Source: Streptomyces sp. CB01881 (GTDB taxonomy: Bacteria; Actinomycetota; Actinomycetes; Streptomycetales; Streptomycetaceae). Taken from it: a stretch of DNA of 64,000 nt. The stretch spans positions 1,295,645 through 1,359,644 of the forward strand of contig NZ_CP026498.1 in the NCBI RefSeq assembly GCF_002953255.1. Reading direction: 5' to 3'. Under the pieces are notes generated by a model that was given only the letters and a program-made list of their open reading frames with translations, did not search any database and had not been told where the DNA came from. A program made the translations under genes and the position numbers. This document shows positions 1 to 11,279 of this stretch, one piece after another (the first letter of the stretch is position 1; each line of letters begins with the position of its first letter).

Positions 1-1
1 G

Positions 2-1372
2 CCGGACCTGCTCAACGACGACAGGCTCGCCCGCGCTCTCGACGCGATCGCCCCGCATCTGGAGGAGATCACCGGCTCCGTCGGCGCGCAGGCCATCGCG
101 GAATTCGGCATCGACACCGCCCAAATTCACTGGGACATGACGTCGATGTCCCTGTTCGGCGCCTACGAGGACCAGGAAGAGGGCTTTCCGCAGGTCAGGT
201 ACGGTCACCCCAAGGACCGGCGGGTGGATCTGAAGCAGATCCAGGCCGGCCTGGCCGTCACCCGCGACGGCGGGATCCCCCTCTTCCACCGGGTCTACGA
301 CGGCGGCGCGGGCGAGGTCGCGCAGGTCGTCGGCGCGATGAACGCCCTGCGGAAGACCGCCGAGCGCAAGGACTTCCTGCTCGTCGCGGACTCCAAACTC
401 GTCTCCCACCCGAACATCACCGCACTGCTGGACGCGAAGGTCGACTTCATCGCCCCGCTCCCGGCCGCCCAGGTCAAGGCGGATGTCTACGCCGCCCTCG
501 ACCTTCACTCCGCCCGGCCGGTCGACTACGTCAACGACCGCGACCGCGAGCGGAACACCCCCGCCGACCAACGGGAGTCCTACCGGGTCCTGGAGGACGT
601 CCACGTCATGACCGGGCCACGCAAGAGCGACCCGCAGCACCGGCTGCGCAGGATCCTGGTCCACTCCACCGGCAACGCCAAAGGCCAGCAGGCCGCCCGC
701 GCCAAGCGCCTGGCCCGGGCCGCGGAAGACCTGGAGAAACTGCAGCGCTCGGCCGGCGGCCGCTTCTACAACACCGCGGCCAAGGTCGAGGCCCGCATCG
801 GCGTGATCGCCAAAACCCGCCGGGTCGCGAGCTGCCTGCGCACCGGGGTCACCGTCGATTCCGACGGGCGCCCGTCCCTGGCCTGGCACTTCGATCAGGA
901 CATCCTGGACACCGAGGCCGCCGCCGACGGCTGGTACGCCCTGGTCACCCGGCTCACTCCCGAGCAGGCCGACGCCGCCGAGGTCCTCAAGCGCTACAAG
1001 GGCCAAGGCGTCGTCGAGCGTCGCTACAACGACTTCAAGGGCCCGCTCGCCGTCGCCCCGATCTTCCTGGAACACAACCGGCGCATCGCCGCCCTGATCA
1101 CCGTCATCTGCCTGGCCCTACTCGTGTTCTGCCTGATCGAACGCCAGGTCCGCCAGGCCCTGGGCCCCGACCGGACCATGGGCGGCCTCTACCCCGACAA
1201 CCGCAAGGTCCGCCCCACCGGCCGCATGATCCTCTACCACCTCGACAGCCTCATGCTCCGACCCGGCACCGCGACCAGCCCACCCGTCATCCTCATCAAC
1301 CGAGGAGTCCAAGCACACCTGCTCGAACTCCTCGGCATCGACGAAACCCGACCCCGCTGGCTGGAAACCTAA
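2..1372 (+). mobile_element. IS1634-type (IS4 superfamily) transposase, 5' end outside window
   Basis: This is a DDE transposase that would cut and insert its own IS element. The frame is already open at base 2 and reads PDLLNDDRLARALDAIAPHL before the first internal ATG at 137, so the true start lies outside the window. About 457 residues are visible. Features typical of this group are the catalytic-core stretch with KDFLLVADSKLVS near residue 125, a long insertion, and a C-terminal block with KRYKGQGVVERRYNDFKGPLAV holding the late acidic residue, followed by a hydrophobic helix. The C terminus looks complete, ending at TAA 1370-1372. The left inverted repeat is off the edge, and I could not identify the right one between 1373 and 1574. 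No frameshift is seen, so the element may be active. Confidence 0.85.
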
Positions 1373-1574
1373 GACCCCACCTGCGAAGTCACCGGCTAGC
1401 GGACGGGCGGCGGCAGGATCACGAGACGCATGGGGATCACGGTACCCGGTCCGGTCCACGCCGGTCCCGGGCCGGCCCGGTCGTGATCTTCACCTCCGCA
1501 CCGCGAGCGCGTACCGTCGGCGGTGACGTGGCGGAGGCCGGCCTCCGCCCCCCGGCGCGGAGGAGACCAACGGC

Positions 1575-2501
1575 GTGGACCACCTGATGTACGACGACGT
1601 GAAGGCGGCCGGGGAACGGATCGCGGGGCGGGTGCGGCCGGTGGTGGTGGCGCCGGGGGACGAGCGCGGGCGGGTCTGGCTGGCACTGGAGCACCTCCAG
1701 CACACCGGCAGCTTCAAGGCGCGTGGCGCACAGAACTTCCTGCTCGCGCACGCTGCGGCGGGCACCCTGCCCGCCGCCGGGGTGACCATCGCCTCGGGCG
1801 GCAACGCGGGTCTGGCCTGCGCCTGGGCGGCCCGTGAACTCGGCGTGCGGGCCACGGTGTTCCTGCCGGAGACGGCCCCGCCGGTGAAGGTGGCGCGGCT
1901 GCGCTCGTACGGCGCCGAGGTGCGGCTGGCGGGCGGCGAGTACGCGGAGGCGCTGGCCGCCTGCGAGGAGTTCGCCGCGACGGGTGGCGCACTGGCCTCG
2001 CACGCCTACGACCACCCGCTGATCGCCGCCGGGGCCGGGACGGTCCTGGAGGAGATCCGGGAGCGTGTCCCCGGCCTGGACACGGTGGTGGTCTCGGTGG
2101 GCGGCGGCGGGCTGTTCGCGGGGGTGGCGGCCGCGGCACGCGAGCACGGCGTCCGGGTGGTGGCGGTGGAGCCGACCGGCAGCCGGGCGCTGAACGCGGC
2201 GGTGGCGGCGGGCCGCCCGGTGGACGTCCCGGTCGATTCGGTGGCATCGGACTCGCTGGGAGCCAGGCGGGCCACGGCACTTGCCCTGCACGCCGCCCAA
2301 CAGGACGGCGTGCGGTCGGTGTTGGTGCCGGACACCGCTATCGTCCGTGCCCGGCAGGAGCTTTGGGACGACCGCCGGATCGCCGTCGAGCACGCCGCGG
2401 CCACCGCCCTCGCCGCGCTGGAGCAGACGGACGGCGAGCGGATCGCCGTCCTGCTCTGCGGCGCCAACACCGACCCGTCCGACCTGGTCGCGGGCCGGTA
2501 G
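1575..2501 (+). CDS. PLP-dependent threonine/serine dehydratase family enzyme
   Basis: A fold-type II PLP enzyme of 308 residues, probably a threonine or serine dehydratase that deaminates a hydroxy-amino acid to a 2-oxo acid. The Schiff-base lysine is Lys48 in SFKARG. SGGNAGLACAWAA (about 75-87) binds the substrate carboxylate, and VSVGGGGLFAG (about 174-184) is the glycine-rich phosphate loop. There is no C-terminal ACT regulatory domain, so this is the short catabolic or unregulated form. GTG 1575 is chosen because GGAGGAG ends 9 bases upstream. The gene stands alone between an IS element and the convergent urease operon. Family members also include serine racemase, and substrate cannot be decided from sequence alone. 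Confidence 0.85.
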   Translation: MDHLMYDDVKAAGERIAGRVRPVVVAPGDERGRVWLALEHLQHTGSFKARGAQNFLLAHAAAGTLPAAGVTIASGGNAGLACAWAARELGVRATVFLPETAPPVKVARLRSYGAEVRLAGGEYAEALAACEEFAATGGALASHAYDHPLIAAGAGTVLEEIRERVPGLDTVVVSVGGGGLFAGVAAAAREHGVRVVAVEPTGSRALNAAVAAGRPVDVPVDSVASDSLGARRATALALHAAQQDGVRSVLVPDTAIVRARQELWDDRRIAVEHAAATALAALEQTDGERIAVLLCGANTDPSDLVAGR

Positions 2502-2624
2502 CGGCTCAGCCGACCCCCTGCCGGTCCGGCACCAGGGCGAAGGAGCGGACCTCCGGGTCGGGCAGGTGCTCGGCCACGGCCCGGCCGGGTGATCACGGCA
2601 CCGCCGGTACGCCACGCCCGCGCC

Positions 2625-3365
2625 CTACCCCAGCAGCCTGCGCAGGGCCAGCCCGTCCGGGGCGGCGGCGGTGAGCAGCAGGGCGTCCGGGCCGGGCAGG
2701 GTGAGCAGGGCGGCGTCGCCCGCGCCGGGCTGCCGCGGCGGCGGCTCCGGCGGCGGGTGGCCGACGGTGAGTCGCTGGCCGGTGGCGCGGTGGCCGCCGA
2801 GGACGGCGGGGCCGTCCCAGCCGGGGGCGCCGGGGCCGAGGTCGGTCTGCTGGTCGAGCAGGAGCCGGCCGGCCCGGCGGACGGTGAGCCGGGAGGTGAG
2901 CCGGCCGGGGGCGGCGCCGCGGGTCCAGTCGTGGTGGCGGCCGAGGATCTGCTCCTCCCGGTAGCGCAGCCGGGCGCCGGCGGCGAGGGTGATCCGGGTG
3001 TGCAGGACGAGGTGGCTGCCGCTCGCGGCGACGACCGGTTCGGGCCGCCAGTCGAGCCGGGCGCCCTTCCCCACTGTCAGGTCGATGTCGTAGCGGGCGG
3101 GCCCGGGGCCCGGGAGGCTGATGGTGGCGGCGGCGCTGGTGAGGGTGAGCGCGGCGCCGTCCGCGAGCTCGACGTCGAGCGCGAGGTGGTCGCCGCCGAG
3201 CGGTGCGGCCATCGAGCCGACGAGGACCACGTGGGCGGCGCCGTCGTCGTCCCGGGTGCGGCGGGGTGCGAGCGGGCCGGCCCCGGAGAGAACGGGCAGG
3301 ACGGTGGTGCCCCGCCCGTCCGGCTCGGCGAGGATCCGGGCCCGCGAGACGAGCGCGGCCGTCAC
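2625..3365 (-). CDS. ureD: Urease accessory protein UreD
   Basis: UreD (UreH) is the scaffold that holds apo-urease for the UreF/UreG nickel-insertion machinery. The 246-residue product has the family pattern: an early [13 protein letters not shown] segment, a beta-rich middle with [12 protein letters not shown], and a [16 protein letters not shown] block around residue 137. It is at the short end for the family. It is the last gene of the urease operon. Its GTG start at 3365 overlaps the ureG stop by four bases (GTGA), which implies translational coupling. About 120 bases without a recognisable terminator separate it from the convergent dehydratase gene. Confidence 0.87.
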   Translation of the reverse strand: MTAALVSRARILAEPDGRGTTVLPVLSGAGPLAPRRTRDDDGAAHVVLVGSMAAPLGGDHLALDVELADGAALTLTSAAATISLPGPGPARYDIDLTVGKGARLDWRPEPVVAASGSHLVLHTRITLAAGARLRYREEQILGRHHDWTRGAAPGRLTSRLTVRRAGRLLLDQQTDLGPGAPGWDGPAVLGGHRATGQRLTVGHPPPEPPPRQPGAGDAALLTLPGPDALLLTAAAPDGLALRRLLG

Positions 3366-4180
3366 CGGGCCCCGTGCCGGCCGGCCCCGTCCGGGCCGGC
3401 CTCGCGCAGAGCCGTCCCGTGCAGGCCGGCCTCGCGCAGACCCGTCCCGCGCCAGGCCGTGAGCTTCTCCCGGACCCAGGCCGCGACCGGTGCCACGCCC
3501 TCGGCGGAGGTCAGCGAGCAGAAGACGGTGGGCAGTCCGCCGCGCTGGGCGGCGGCGTCGCGGGCCATCACCCCGAGGTCGGCGCCGACCAGCGGGGCCA
3601 GGTCGGTCTTGTTGATCACCAGCAGGTCGGAGGTGGAGACGCCCGGGCCGCCCTTGCGCGGGATCTTGTCGCCGCCGGACACGTCGATGACGAAGATCTG
3701 GTGGTCGACCAGTCCGCGGCTGAAGGTGGCGGTGAGATTGTCGCCGCCGGACTCCACCAGGACGAGGTCGAGCGGGCCGACGGCGTCCTCCAGGTCCTCG
3801 ACGGCCTCCAGGTTGGCGGAGATGTCGTCGCGGATGGCGGTGTGCGGGCAGCAGCCGGTCTCGACCGCGGTGATCCGCTCGGGCGGCAGGACGGCGTTGC
3901 GGAGCAGGAACTCGGCGTCCTCGGTGGTGTAGATGTCGTTGGTGACGACGGCCAGCGACAGCTCCTCGCGCAGCAGGCGGCAGAGGGCGGCGACGGTGGC
4001 GGTCTTGCCGGAGCCGACCGGCCCGCCGAGGCCGATCCGCAGGGCGCGGCGGCGGCCGCCGGCGGCGTCGGTGCCGGTGGCGGCCATGGCGTCGGCGGCG
4101 GCCGTGGCCGTGGCCGTGGCCGCAGCGCCGTACGTGTGGCGGACGGGGGCGTCGACGGGGTCGACGTGGTCACGATGCAA
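3362..4180 (-). CDS. ureG: Urease accessory GTPase UreG
   Basis: UreG is the SIMIBI-class GTPase that delivers nickel to urease. The P-loop GPVGSGKT is at residues 53-60. [12 protein letters not shown], the invariant [10 protein letters not shown] nickel-binding Cys-Pro-His region and the NKTD guanine-specificity motif are all present. I chose the TTG at 4180, giving [10 protein letters not shown] and 272 residues, because the His-bearing N-terminal segment is usual for actinobacterial UreG and the start overlaps the ureF stop (4170) by 11 bases. An ATG at 4087 is a shorter alternative. The C terminus carries about 25 extra residues rich in Gly, Ala and Arg beyond the usual end, encoded by a run of GC-rich near-repeats around 3370-3450. 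Confidence 0.9.
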   Translation of the reverse strand: MHRDHVDPVDAPVRHTYGAAATATATAAADAMAATGTDAAGGRRRALRIGLGGPVGSGKTATVAALCRLLREELSLAVVTNDIYTTEDAEFLLRNAVLPPERITAVETGCCPHTAIRDDISANLEAVEDLEDAVGPLDLVLVESGGDNLTATFSRGLVDHQIFVIDVSGGDKIPRKGGPGVSTSDLLVINKTDLAPLVGADLGVMARDAAAQRGGLPTVFCSLTSAEGVAPVAAWVREKLTAWRGTGLREAGLHGTALREAGPDGAGRHGAR

Positions 4181-4834
4181 AGAGGCGGACCTTCCAGGAG
4201 TGGTGCTCCTCGGCGTAGACGTCGAGCAGCGGGGCGGAGGCGGCGGGCAGCGCGTCCGGGTCGCCGCGCAGGGCCGCTTCGAGGGCGGCGGAGGCGACGG
4301 CGTCGAGCTGCGGCGCGAGGCGGGCGAGCGCGGCGGCGACCTCGTACGGGTCGAGGCCGAGCAGCCGGACGCAGGCCGTGGCCGGCCCGTTGACGCTCTC
4401 GTAGGCGGCGGCGGAGGCGGCCTGGGCGGGGGTGACCCCGGCGGCCAGGGCGGCGGTTCCGAGCACCACCGGCTGGTGCGCACCGCGCGGGAACGCCTCG
4501 GCGATCCGGTCGAGCCGGTGGTGCGGCCAGGCGGCGCGGGCGGCCCGGAGCAGCTGGCGGCCGAGCCGGCGGCTGGTGGCGCGCAGGGCGGGTGAGGGGG
4601 TGCGGGCCTCGGCGGCCGCGTCCAGGACGGCGGTGTCCTGTCCGGCGGCGGCCGAGGCGGCCAGGGCGGCGGCGACCAGGCCGGTGGTGTGCAGCCGTCC
4701 GGTGAGGAAGGCCGTCATGCTCGCAGTGTCGTGCACCCGCCCGGCCTTGACCGCCGCCTCGGCGCCGCCGGAGTGCGCGTGCCCGCCGGCGGGGAACCGC
4801 CCGTCAGCGAGCAGCAGCAGCGCGGCGAGGGTCA

Positions 4835-4835
<1 letters not shown>
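4170..4835 (-). CDS. ureF: Urease accessory protein UreF
   Basis: UreF bridges UreD and UreG during nickel loading and acts as an activity checkpoint for the GTPase. The 221-residue all-helical product begins [19 protein letters not shown], the family's N-terminal signature, and ends with the typical WKVRLFAS tail, which interacts with UreD in structures of homologues. The ATG at 4835 overlaps the ureC stop by one base (TGATG), and the 3' end overlaps ureG. It sits in the order C-F-G-D usual in streptomycetes. Confidence 0.9.
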
Positions 4836-6563
<1,728 letters not shown>

Positions 6564-6571
<8 letters not shown>

Positions 6572-6893
6572 CGAGGGCTCCCGCCGTCTCGCCGCGCAGG
6601 CCGGCCACCTCGCGCCGGCCGGCGATCGGGACCAGTTGGACCTCCGCCGGGATGCCCGGTTCGAAGCGGACGGCGGTGCCGGCCGGGATGTTGAGGCGCA
6701 GGCCGCGGGCGGCCGCACGGTCGAACCGGAGGCCGGGGTTGGTCTCGGCGAAGTGGTAGTGCGAGCCGACCTGGACGGGCCGGTCGGCGCCGTTGACCAC
6801 GGTCAGCCGGGTCACCTCCATCCCGAGGTTGAGCCCGATCTCGCCTTCGCCGTGGATGACCTGACCCGGCGTCATCCCCTCGACGGCGCTCAC
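6564..6893 (-). CDS. ureB: Urease beta subunit UreB
   Basis: Small structural subunit of urease, 109 residues. The family core [13 protein letters not shown] is followed by [17 protein letters not shown] and ends in the beta-rich [18 protein letters not shown] place the start at GTG 6893 because it forms a four-base GTGA overlap with the ureA stop. The ATG at 6875, six codons in, gives a product of more standard length and is equally possible. The longer open frame upstream is antisense-like GC-rich noise overlapping ureA. Confidence 0.9.
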
Positions 6894-7192
6894 TGGATCG
6901 GCCCGTGGACGGTGACGAGCTTGGTGCCGTCGGGGAAGGTCGCCTCGACCTGGACGTCCGGGATCATCTCGGGGATGCCCTCCATGACGTCGTCCCGGGT
7001 GAGCACGTGGCGGCCGGAGTCCATCAGCTCGGCGACGGTGCGGCCGTCGCGGGCGCCTTCGAGGACGTGCGAGGTGATCAGCGCGACCGCCTCGGGGTGG
7101 TTGAGCCGCAGACCGCGGGCCCGCCGGGAGCGGGCGACGTCGGCGGCCACGTGGATGAGCAGGCGCTCCTGCTCGTGGGGGGTGAGTTTCAA
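6890..7192 (-). CDS. ureA: Urease gamma subunit UreA
   Basis: First gene of the urease operon and the smallest subunit (100 residues). The signature [20 protein letters not shown], the central [21 protein letters not shown], and the C-terminal [22 protein letters not shown] are all present. The start is a TTG at 7192 preceded by GAAGGTG about nine bases upstream. The operon promoter should lie in the 389-base gap upstream, shared with the divergent permease gene. Confidence 0.93.
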   Translation of the reverse strand: MKLTPHEQERLLIHVAADVARSRRARGLRLNHPEAVALITSHVLEGARDGRTVAELMDSGRHVLTRDDVMEGIPEMIPDVQVEATFPDGTKLVTVHGPIQ

Positions 7193-7581
7193 CTGCGCGC
7201 ACCTTCGAGGGAGTCAGAGCGCGCGGACACGACACTGTGCCGCGGTGGTGGCGAATACCGTAGCGGACGAACCACCCGGACGGCAGGCCACATCGCCGGG
7301 CCCGGACGGTATCACTATGCAGTCCACACCATTTCTATAACCCTACTTGCCGTCCAGATTGCCAGAGCTTGGACCGAAGCTCAATTCGCGCTCAAGTACT
7401 GAACCTACTCGTCAGTTACGTAACACATGTATGAACTGAATGCCCCCTACCAGGGAGGATGTCCGGCAAAGTAGGTAAACATTCAGTAATGAAATCTGTG
7501 CAGAGGCCTATGAATACGCCTACTGTGTGGCAACTCTCCGCGCTCCGACAGCCGGGGCCCCCACACACAGAGAGATTGCCA
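7193..7581. promoter_or_regulatory. Divergent urease/permease intergenic region
   Basis: No gene seen. The 389 bases separate the ureA start from the permease start and contain an unusually AT-rich stretch (about 7315-7450) for this genome. A perfect 10-bp palindrome GTTACGTAAC lies at 7415-7424. Both operons probably have their promoters here. I could not assign -10/-35 elements with confidence. Confidence 0.5.
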
Positions 7582-9240
7582 ATGGTTTCCCTCAACCAGG
7601 TCTCCCCGCCCGGCACGGGCACCGACAACGGTGCCCCGGCCCACCGGTCTCTCCGCCGGGAAGTGGGCCTGATCGGCCTGCTCTGGGCCTCGGTCGGCTC
7701 GATCATCGGCTCCGGCTGGCTCTTCGGCGCCAAGAACGCCGTCATGGTCGCCGGCCCGGCCGCCCTCATCTCCTGGGGCATCGGCGCCGTCGCCATCGTG
7801 CTGCTCGCCCTGGTGCACGCCGAGCTCGGCGGGCTCTTCCCGGTCGCCGGCGGCACCGCCCGCTACCCGCACTACGCCTTCGGCGGCCTGGCCGGCATGT
7901 CCTTCGGCTGGTTCTCCTGGCTGCAGGCCGCGACGGTGGCACCGATCGAGGTCGAGGCCATGATCGGGTACGCGGGGCACTGGGAGTTCGCGAAGAGCTT
8001 CCTCAACGACAACGGCACCCTCACCACCAGCGGCTTCATCGTCGCGGTGCTGCTGATGGGCGTCTTCGTCGCGGTCAACTTCCTCGGTGTGCGGGTCCTG
8101 GCCCACACCAACTCGATCGCGACCTGGCTGAAGATCTTCGTCCCGCTGTTCACGATCTTCGTGCTCGCCGTGACCAACTTCCACGGCTCCAACTTCACCT
8201 CGCACGGCTTCGCCCCGTTCGGCATCAAGGGCGTGCTGGCGGCGATCAGCTCCAGCGGCATCATCTTCGCGCTGCTCGGCTTCGAGCAGGCCATCCAGAT
8301 CTCCGGTGAGAGCCGCAACCCCAAGCGCGACATCCCCCGCGCGGTGCTCGGCTCGGTCGCCATCGGCACCCTGATCTACGTCCTGCTCCAGGTCGTCTTC
8401 ATCGGCGCGCTGCCGCTCAGCTCCTTCGCCAACGGCTGGGACAAGCTGGACTTCCCCGGCATCGAGGGCCCGTTCGCCGGCCTGGCCACCGTGGTCGGCC
8501 TCGGCTGGCTCGCCTGGGTGCTGTACTTCGACGCCATCGTCTCCCCCGGCGGCACCGGCCTGATCTACACCACCTCCACCTCGCGCATCTCCTACGGCCT
8601 GAGCAAGAACGGCTACGCCCCGCAGAAGTTCGAGGAGCTCGACAAGCGCGGCGTGCCGTGGTTCGGCCTGGCCCTCTCCTTCATCACCGGCGTCATCTGC
8701 TTCCTCCCCTTCCCGAGCTGGCAGGAGCTGGTCGGCTTCATCACCTCCGCCAGCGTGCTGATGTACGCGGGCGCCCCGCTGGCCTTCGGCGCGCTGCGCC
8801 GCCGCCTGCCCACCCGTGAGCGCTCCTACCGCCTGCCCCTCGGCGGCGTGATCTCCCCGCTCGCCTTCGTGGTCGCCAGCCTGATCATCTACTGGGCCGG
8901 CTGGCACACCCTCTCCCGTCTGGGCATGGCGATCGTCCTGGGCTACGTGCTGCTCGGCAGCTACGCCGCCTACGCGATCCGCAAGGGCCTGCCGAACGCC
9001 CCGCGGCTGGACTGGCGCGCCGCCCAGTGGCTGCCGGTCTACCTGGTCGGCCTCGGCGTGATCTCCTGGCAGGGCGGGTTCGGCGACGGCACGGGCAACA
9101 TCCCGATGTGGTGGGACATGGGCCTGGTCGCCGCGTTCGCGGTCGCCGTCTACTACTGGGCGATCCGGGTCGCGCTGCCGGCCGAGGCGATCGAGCAGAA
9201 CATCGAGGACATCGAGGTGGTCGACGCGGGCGGCCACTGA
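7582..9240 (+). CDS. APC-family amino acid permease
   Basis: A 552-residue cytoplasmic-membrane transporter of the amino acid-polyamine-organocation family, with about 12 or more hydrophobic helices. The first helix carries the broken-helix substrate motif SIIGSGWLFG (near residue 37), typical of proton/amino acid symporters. ISGESRNPKRDIPRAVLGS (about 240-258) is the conserved APC loop. ATG 7582 (MVSLNQ) is preferred over an in-frame ATG at 7459, which has GGGAGG touching the start codon and would add 41 residues unlike the family. It is divergent from urease, so an amino acid or ammonia-related nitrogen role is possible but unproven. The short acidic C-terminal tail is cytoplasmic. Confidence 0.85.
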   Translation: MVSLNQVSPPGTGTDNGAPAHRSLRREVGLIGLLWASVGSIIGSGWLFGAKNAVMVAGPAALISWGIGAVAIVLLALVHAELGGLFPVAGGTARYPHYAFGGLAGMSFGWFSWLQAATVAPIEVEAMIGYAGHWEFAKSFLNDNGTLTTSGFIVAVLLMGVFVAVNFLGVRVLAHTNSIATWLKIFVPLFTIFVLAVTNFHGSNFTSHGFAPFGIKGVLAAISSSGIIFALLGFEQAIQISGESRNPKRDIPRAVLGSVAIGTLIYVLLQVVFIGALPLSSFANGWDKLDFPGIEGPFAGLATVVGLGWLAWVLYFDAIVSPGGTGLIYTTSTSRISYGLSKNGYAPQKFEELDKRGVPWFGLALSFITGVICFLPFPSWQELVGFITSASVLMYAGAPLAFGALRRRLPTRERSYRLPLGGVISPLAFVVASLIIYWAGWHTLSRLGMAIVLGYVLLGSYAAYAIRKGLPNAPRLDWRAAQWLPVYLVGLGVISWQGGFGDGTGNIPMWWDMGLVAAFAVAVYYWAIRVALPAEAIEQNIEDIEVVDAGGH

Positions 9241-9258
9241 CGCCCCCGCCGCACACCA

Positions 9259-9293
9259 GGACGGGCCCGCCGGTTCACCCGGCGGGCCCGTCC
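9259..9293. terminator. Strong hairpin terminator
   Basis: A perfect 15-bp GC-rich stem (9259-9273 with 9279-9293) with a five-base loop, followed by CGTTTCC. It lies between the permease gene and the convergent FAD hydroxylase and probably serves both. Confidence 0.8.
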
Positions 9294-9352
9294 CGTTTCC
9301 GTCCGTGGCCCGCCCGCCTCCCGGGGCGGTCGGGTCCGGTGCCGGGCCGGCG

Positions 9353-10978
9353 CTACAGCTTCAGCACCTCGCGCAGCGCCGCCGTCACGGCCGCCTCCGG
9401 GTCCGCCGCCGCGCCCTCGGAACGCCAGGCGACGAAGCCGTCCGGACGGACCAGCACCGCGCCGTCCGGCCGCACCCCGTGCAGCTCGGCGAAGTCGGTG
9501 CCGGGTTCCGGCGCCAGGTCGTCCTCCGCTCCCAGGCCGATCCGGTAGGCGTCCAGCGGGACGGCCAGCCGGTCGGCCGCCCGCCGGGCACCCTCGTGCC
9601 AGGCCAGCCCGTCCGGGCCGGTGAGCAGCACCATCGCCTGCTCGTACAGGTCGAGGGTGGAGAGCTTCACGCCCGCCCGCAGCAGCCACTGGTGCGGTGC
9701 CCGGCTGCCGGGCTCGCCGGCCGACTCGAACTTCTCCGGCACCACCGCGCCGGCCGGGTCCGCCCCGGCCACCGCGCCCGCCGGGTAGCGGTAGCCCAGC
9801 GCCACCGCCAGCACCCCGGCCTGCCGGCCCACGCCCGGCACCACCGCGTACCCGGGGTGGCTGTGCTCGGCCGAACGGGCCGAGGCGCGCTCGCTGGTCA
9901 CCTCGGCAACCGGCCGGCGCTCCTGCCCGTACGTGTCCAGCAGCCCCGGCCCGGCCCAGCCGCCGAGCACCGCGGCCAGCTTCCAGGCCAGGTTGTGCGC
10001 GTCCTGGATGCCGGTGTTGGAGCCGAACGCGCCGGTCGGCGACATCTCGTGCGCGGAGTCCCCGGCCAGGAAGACCCGCCCGCCGGAGTAGCTCTCGGCC
10101 ACCCGCTCGGCCGCGTGCCACGGCGCCTTCCCGGTGACCTCCACCTCCAGGTCGGGCATGCCGACCGCCGCCCGGATGTGCCGCATGCACCGCCCGTCGG
10201 TGAACGCCTCCAGCGGCTCGCCGTGCTCGGGGTGCCAGGGTGCGTGGAACACCCACTCCTCGTGGTTGTCCACCGGCAGCAGCGCGCCGTCGGCCTCCGG
10301 GTTGGTGAGGTAGCAGGCGATGAAGCGCCGGTCGCCCACCGCCTCCGCCAGCCGCTTGGCCCGGAAGGTGATGCTGACGTTGTGGAACAGCTCGCCCTTG
10401 CCGGTCTGGCCGATGCCCAGCCGCTCCCGGGACGGGCTGCGCGGGCCGTCCGCGGCCACGAGGTACTGCGCCCGGACGGTGCGCTCCTCACCGGTCTCCC
10501 GGCTGCGCAGCAGCGCGGTCACCCCCTCGGCGTCCTGCTCGAAGGAGAGCAGCTCGGTGCTGAAGCGCAGGTCGCCGCCGAGCTCGCGGGCGGACTTCAG
10601 CAGCACCGGCTCCAGGTCGTTCTGGCTGCACAGGCACCACGCGCTCGGGCTGAACCGGGCCAGCCGGCCACCCGGGTCGATCTCCCGGAACAGCCACTCC
10701 TGCTCCTCTCCGGTCAGCGAGGGGGTCTGGAGGATGCCGTGGTTGGCGGCGAGCACCGAGGCCGCCTCGCGGATCGCCGGCTCGATCCCGGCCACCCGGT
10801 ACAGCTCCATCGTGCGGACGTTGTTGCCTCGGCCACGCGGGTGATGCGAGGTGTCGGCGTGCTTCTCGACGAGCAGGTGTCTGACACCCAGTCGGCCCAG
10901 GAAGAGTGAGGCCGACAGCCCGACCAGCGAGCCGCCGACGATCAGGACCGGCACCCGGTCGTCAACCTTCGGATTCAT
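9353..10978 (-). CDS. whiEVIII: FAD-dependent aromatic hydroxylase of spore-pigment locus (WhiE ORFVIII-like)
   Basis: A class A flavin monooxygenase of 541 residues that hydroxylates an aromatic polyketide late in biosynthesis. The FAD-binding Rossmann motif is VLIVGGSLVGLSAS near the N terminus. The DG motif (LVAADGPRSPSR) is near residue 165, the GD motif GRVFLAGDSAHEMSP near residue 293, and a thioredoxin-like C-terminal domain follows. ATG 10978 has GGAG seven bases upstream; a TTG directly before it is in frame but unneeded. It is divergent from the seven-gene polyketide operon, exactly as whiE ORFVIII is in Streptomyces coelicolor, which supports the assignment. PgaE/RdmE-type hydroxylases of antibiotic pathways are close relatives. 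Confidence 0.85.
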   Translation of the reverse strand: MNPKVDDRVPVLIVGGSLVGLSASLFLGRLGVRHLLVEKHADTSHHPRGRGNNVRTMELYRVAGIEPAIREAASVLAANHGILQTPSLTGEEQEWLFREIDPGGRLARFSPSAWCLCSQNDLEPVLLKSARELGGDLRFSTELLSFEQDAEGVTALLRSRETGEERTVRAQYLVAADGPRSPSRERLGIGQTGKGELFHNVSITFRAKRLAEAVGDRRFIACYLTNPEADGALLPVDNHEEWVFHAPWHPEHGEPLEAFTDGRCMRHIRAAVGMPDLEVEVTGKAPWHAAERVAESYSGGRVFLAGDSAHEMSPTGAFGSNTGIQDAHNLAWKLAAVLGGWAGPGLLDTYGQERRPVAEVTSERASARSAEHSHPGYAVVPGVGRQAGVLAVALGYRYPAGAVAGADPAGAVVPEKFESAGEPGSRAPHQWLLRAGVKLSTLDLYEQAMVLLTGPDGLAWHEGARRAADRLAVPLDAYRIGLGAEDDLAPEPGTDFAELHGVRPDGAVLVRPDGFVAWRSEGAAADPEAAVTAALREVLKL

Positions 10979-11279
10979 CAATTACTCCAGCCTGTACGGG
11001 AGTTCGCGGACCGGCTGCGGGGCTCGGCGCCGCCCTCGGCGGGGCGCGCACAGACGGCGGCCCCGTCTCTGCATCCCCCGCCCCGGGGGTGTTGTGCCGC
11101 CTCTTCGCTCGGATGGCCCGCAAATCTCGCGCCACCCGTGGGCTCCGCGCACGATCGACCTCAGGCCTGATGCCGACGCCCGGGCCGACCGCCACCGCAC
11201 CGCCCTCCCCCGCCGGACCCCTGGCCGGACGCCGCCCCGCGCGGCCGGACGCGGGCGCCCCAGAAGCAGAAAGTGGATC
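10979..11279. promoter_or_regulatory. Divergent whiE-type promoter region
   Basis: No gene seen. The 301 bases separate the divergent hydroxylase and the first polyketide gene. In S. coelicolor the equivalent gap holds two sporulation-timed promoters, one sigma-F dependent (known biology). I could not identify matching -10/-35 boxes by eye. Confidence 0.45.

Noticed and set aside
7483..9237. A 584-codon open frame antisense to the permease gene
   Set aside because: It mirrors the permease exactly and its product is Asp/Gly/Arg/Gln-rich with no family resemblance. This is usual antisense openness in high-GC coding DNA.
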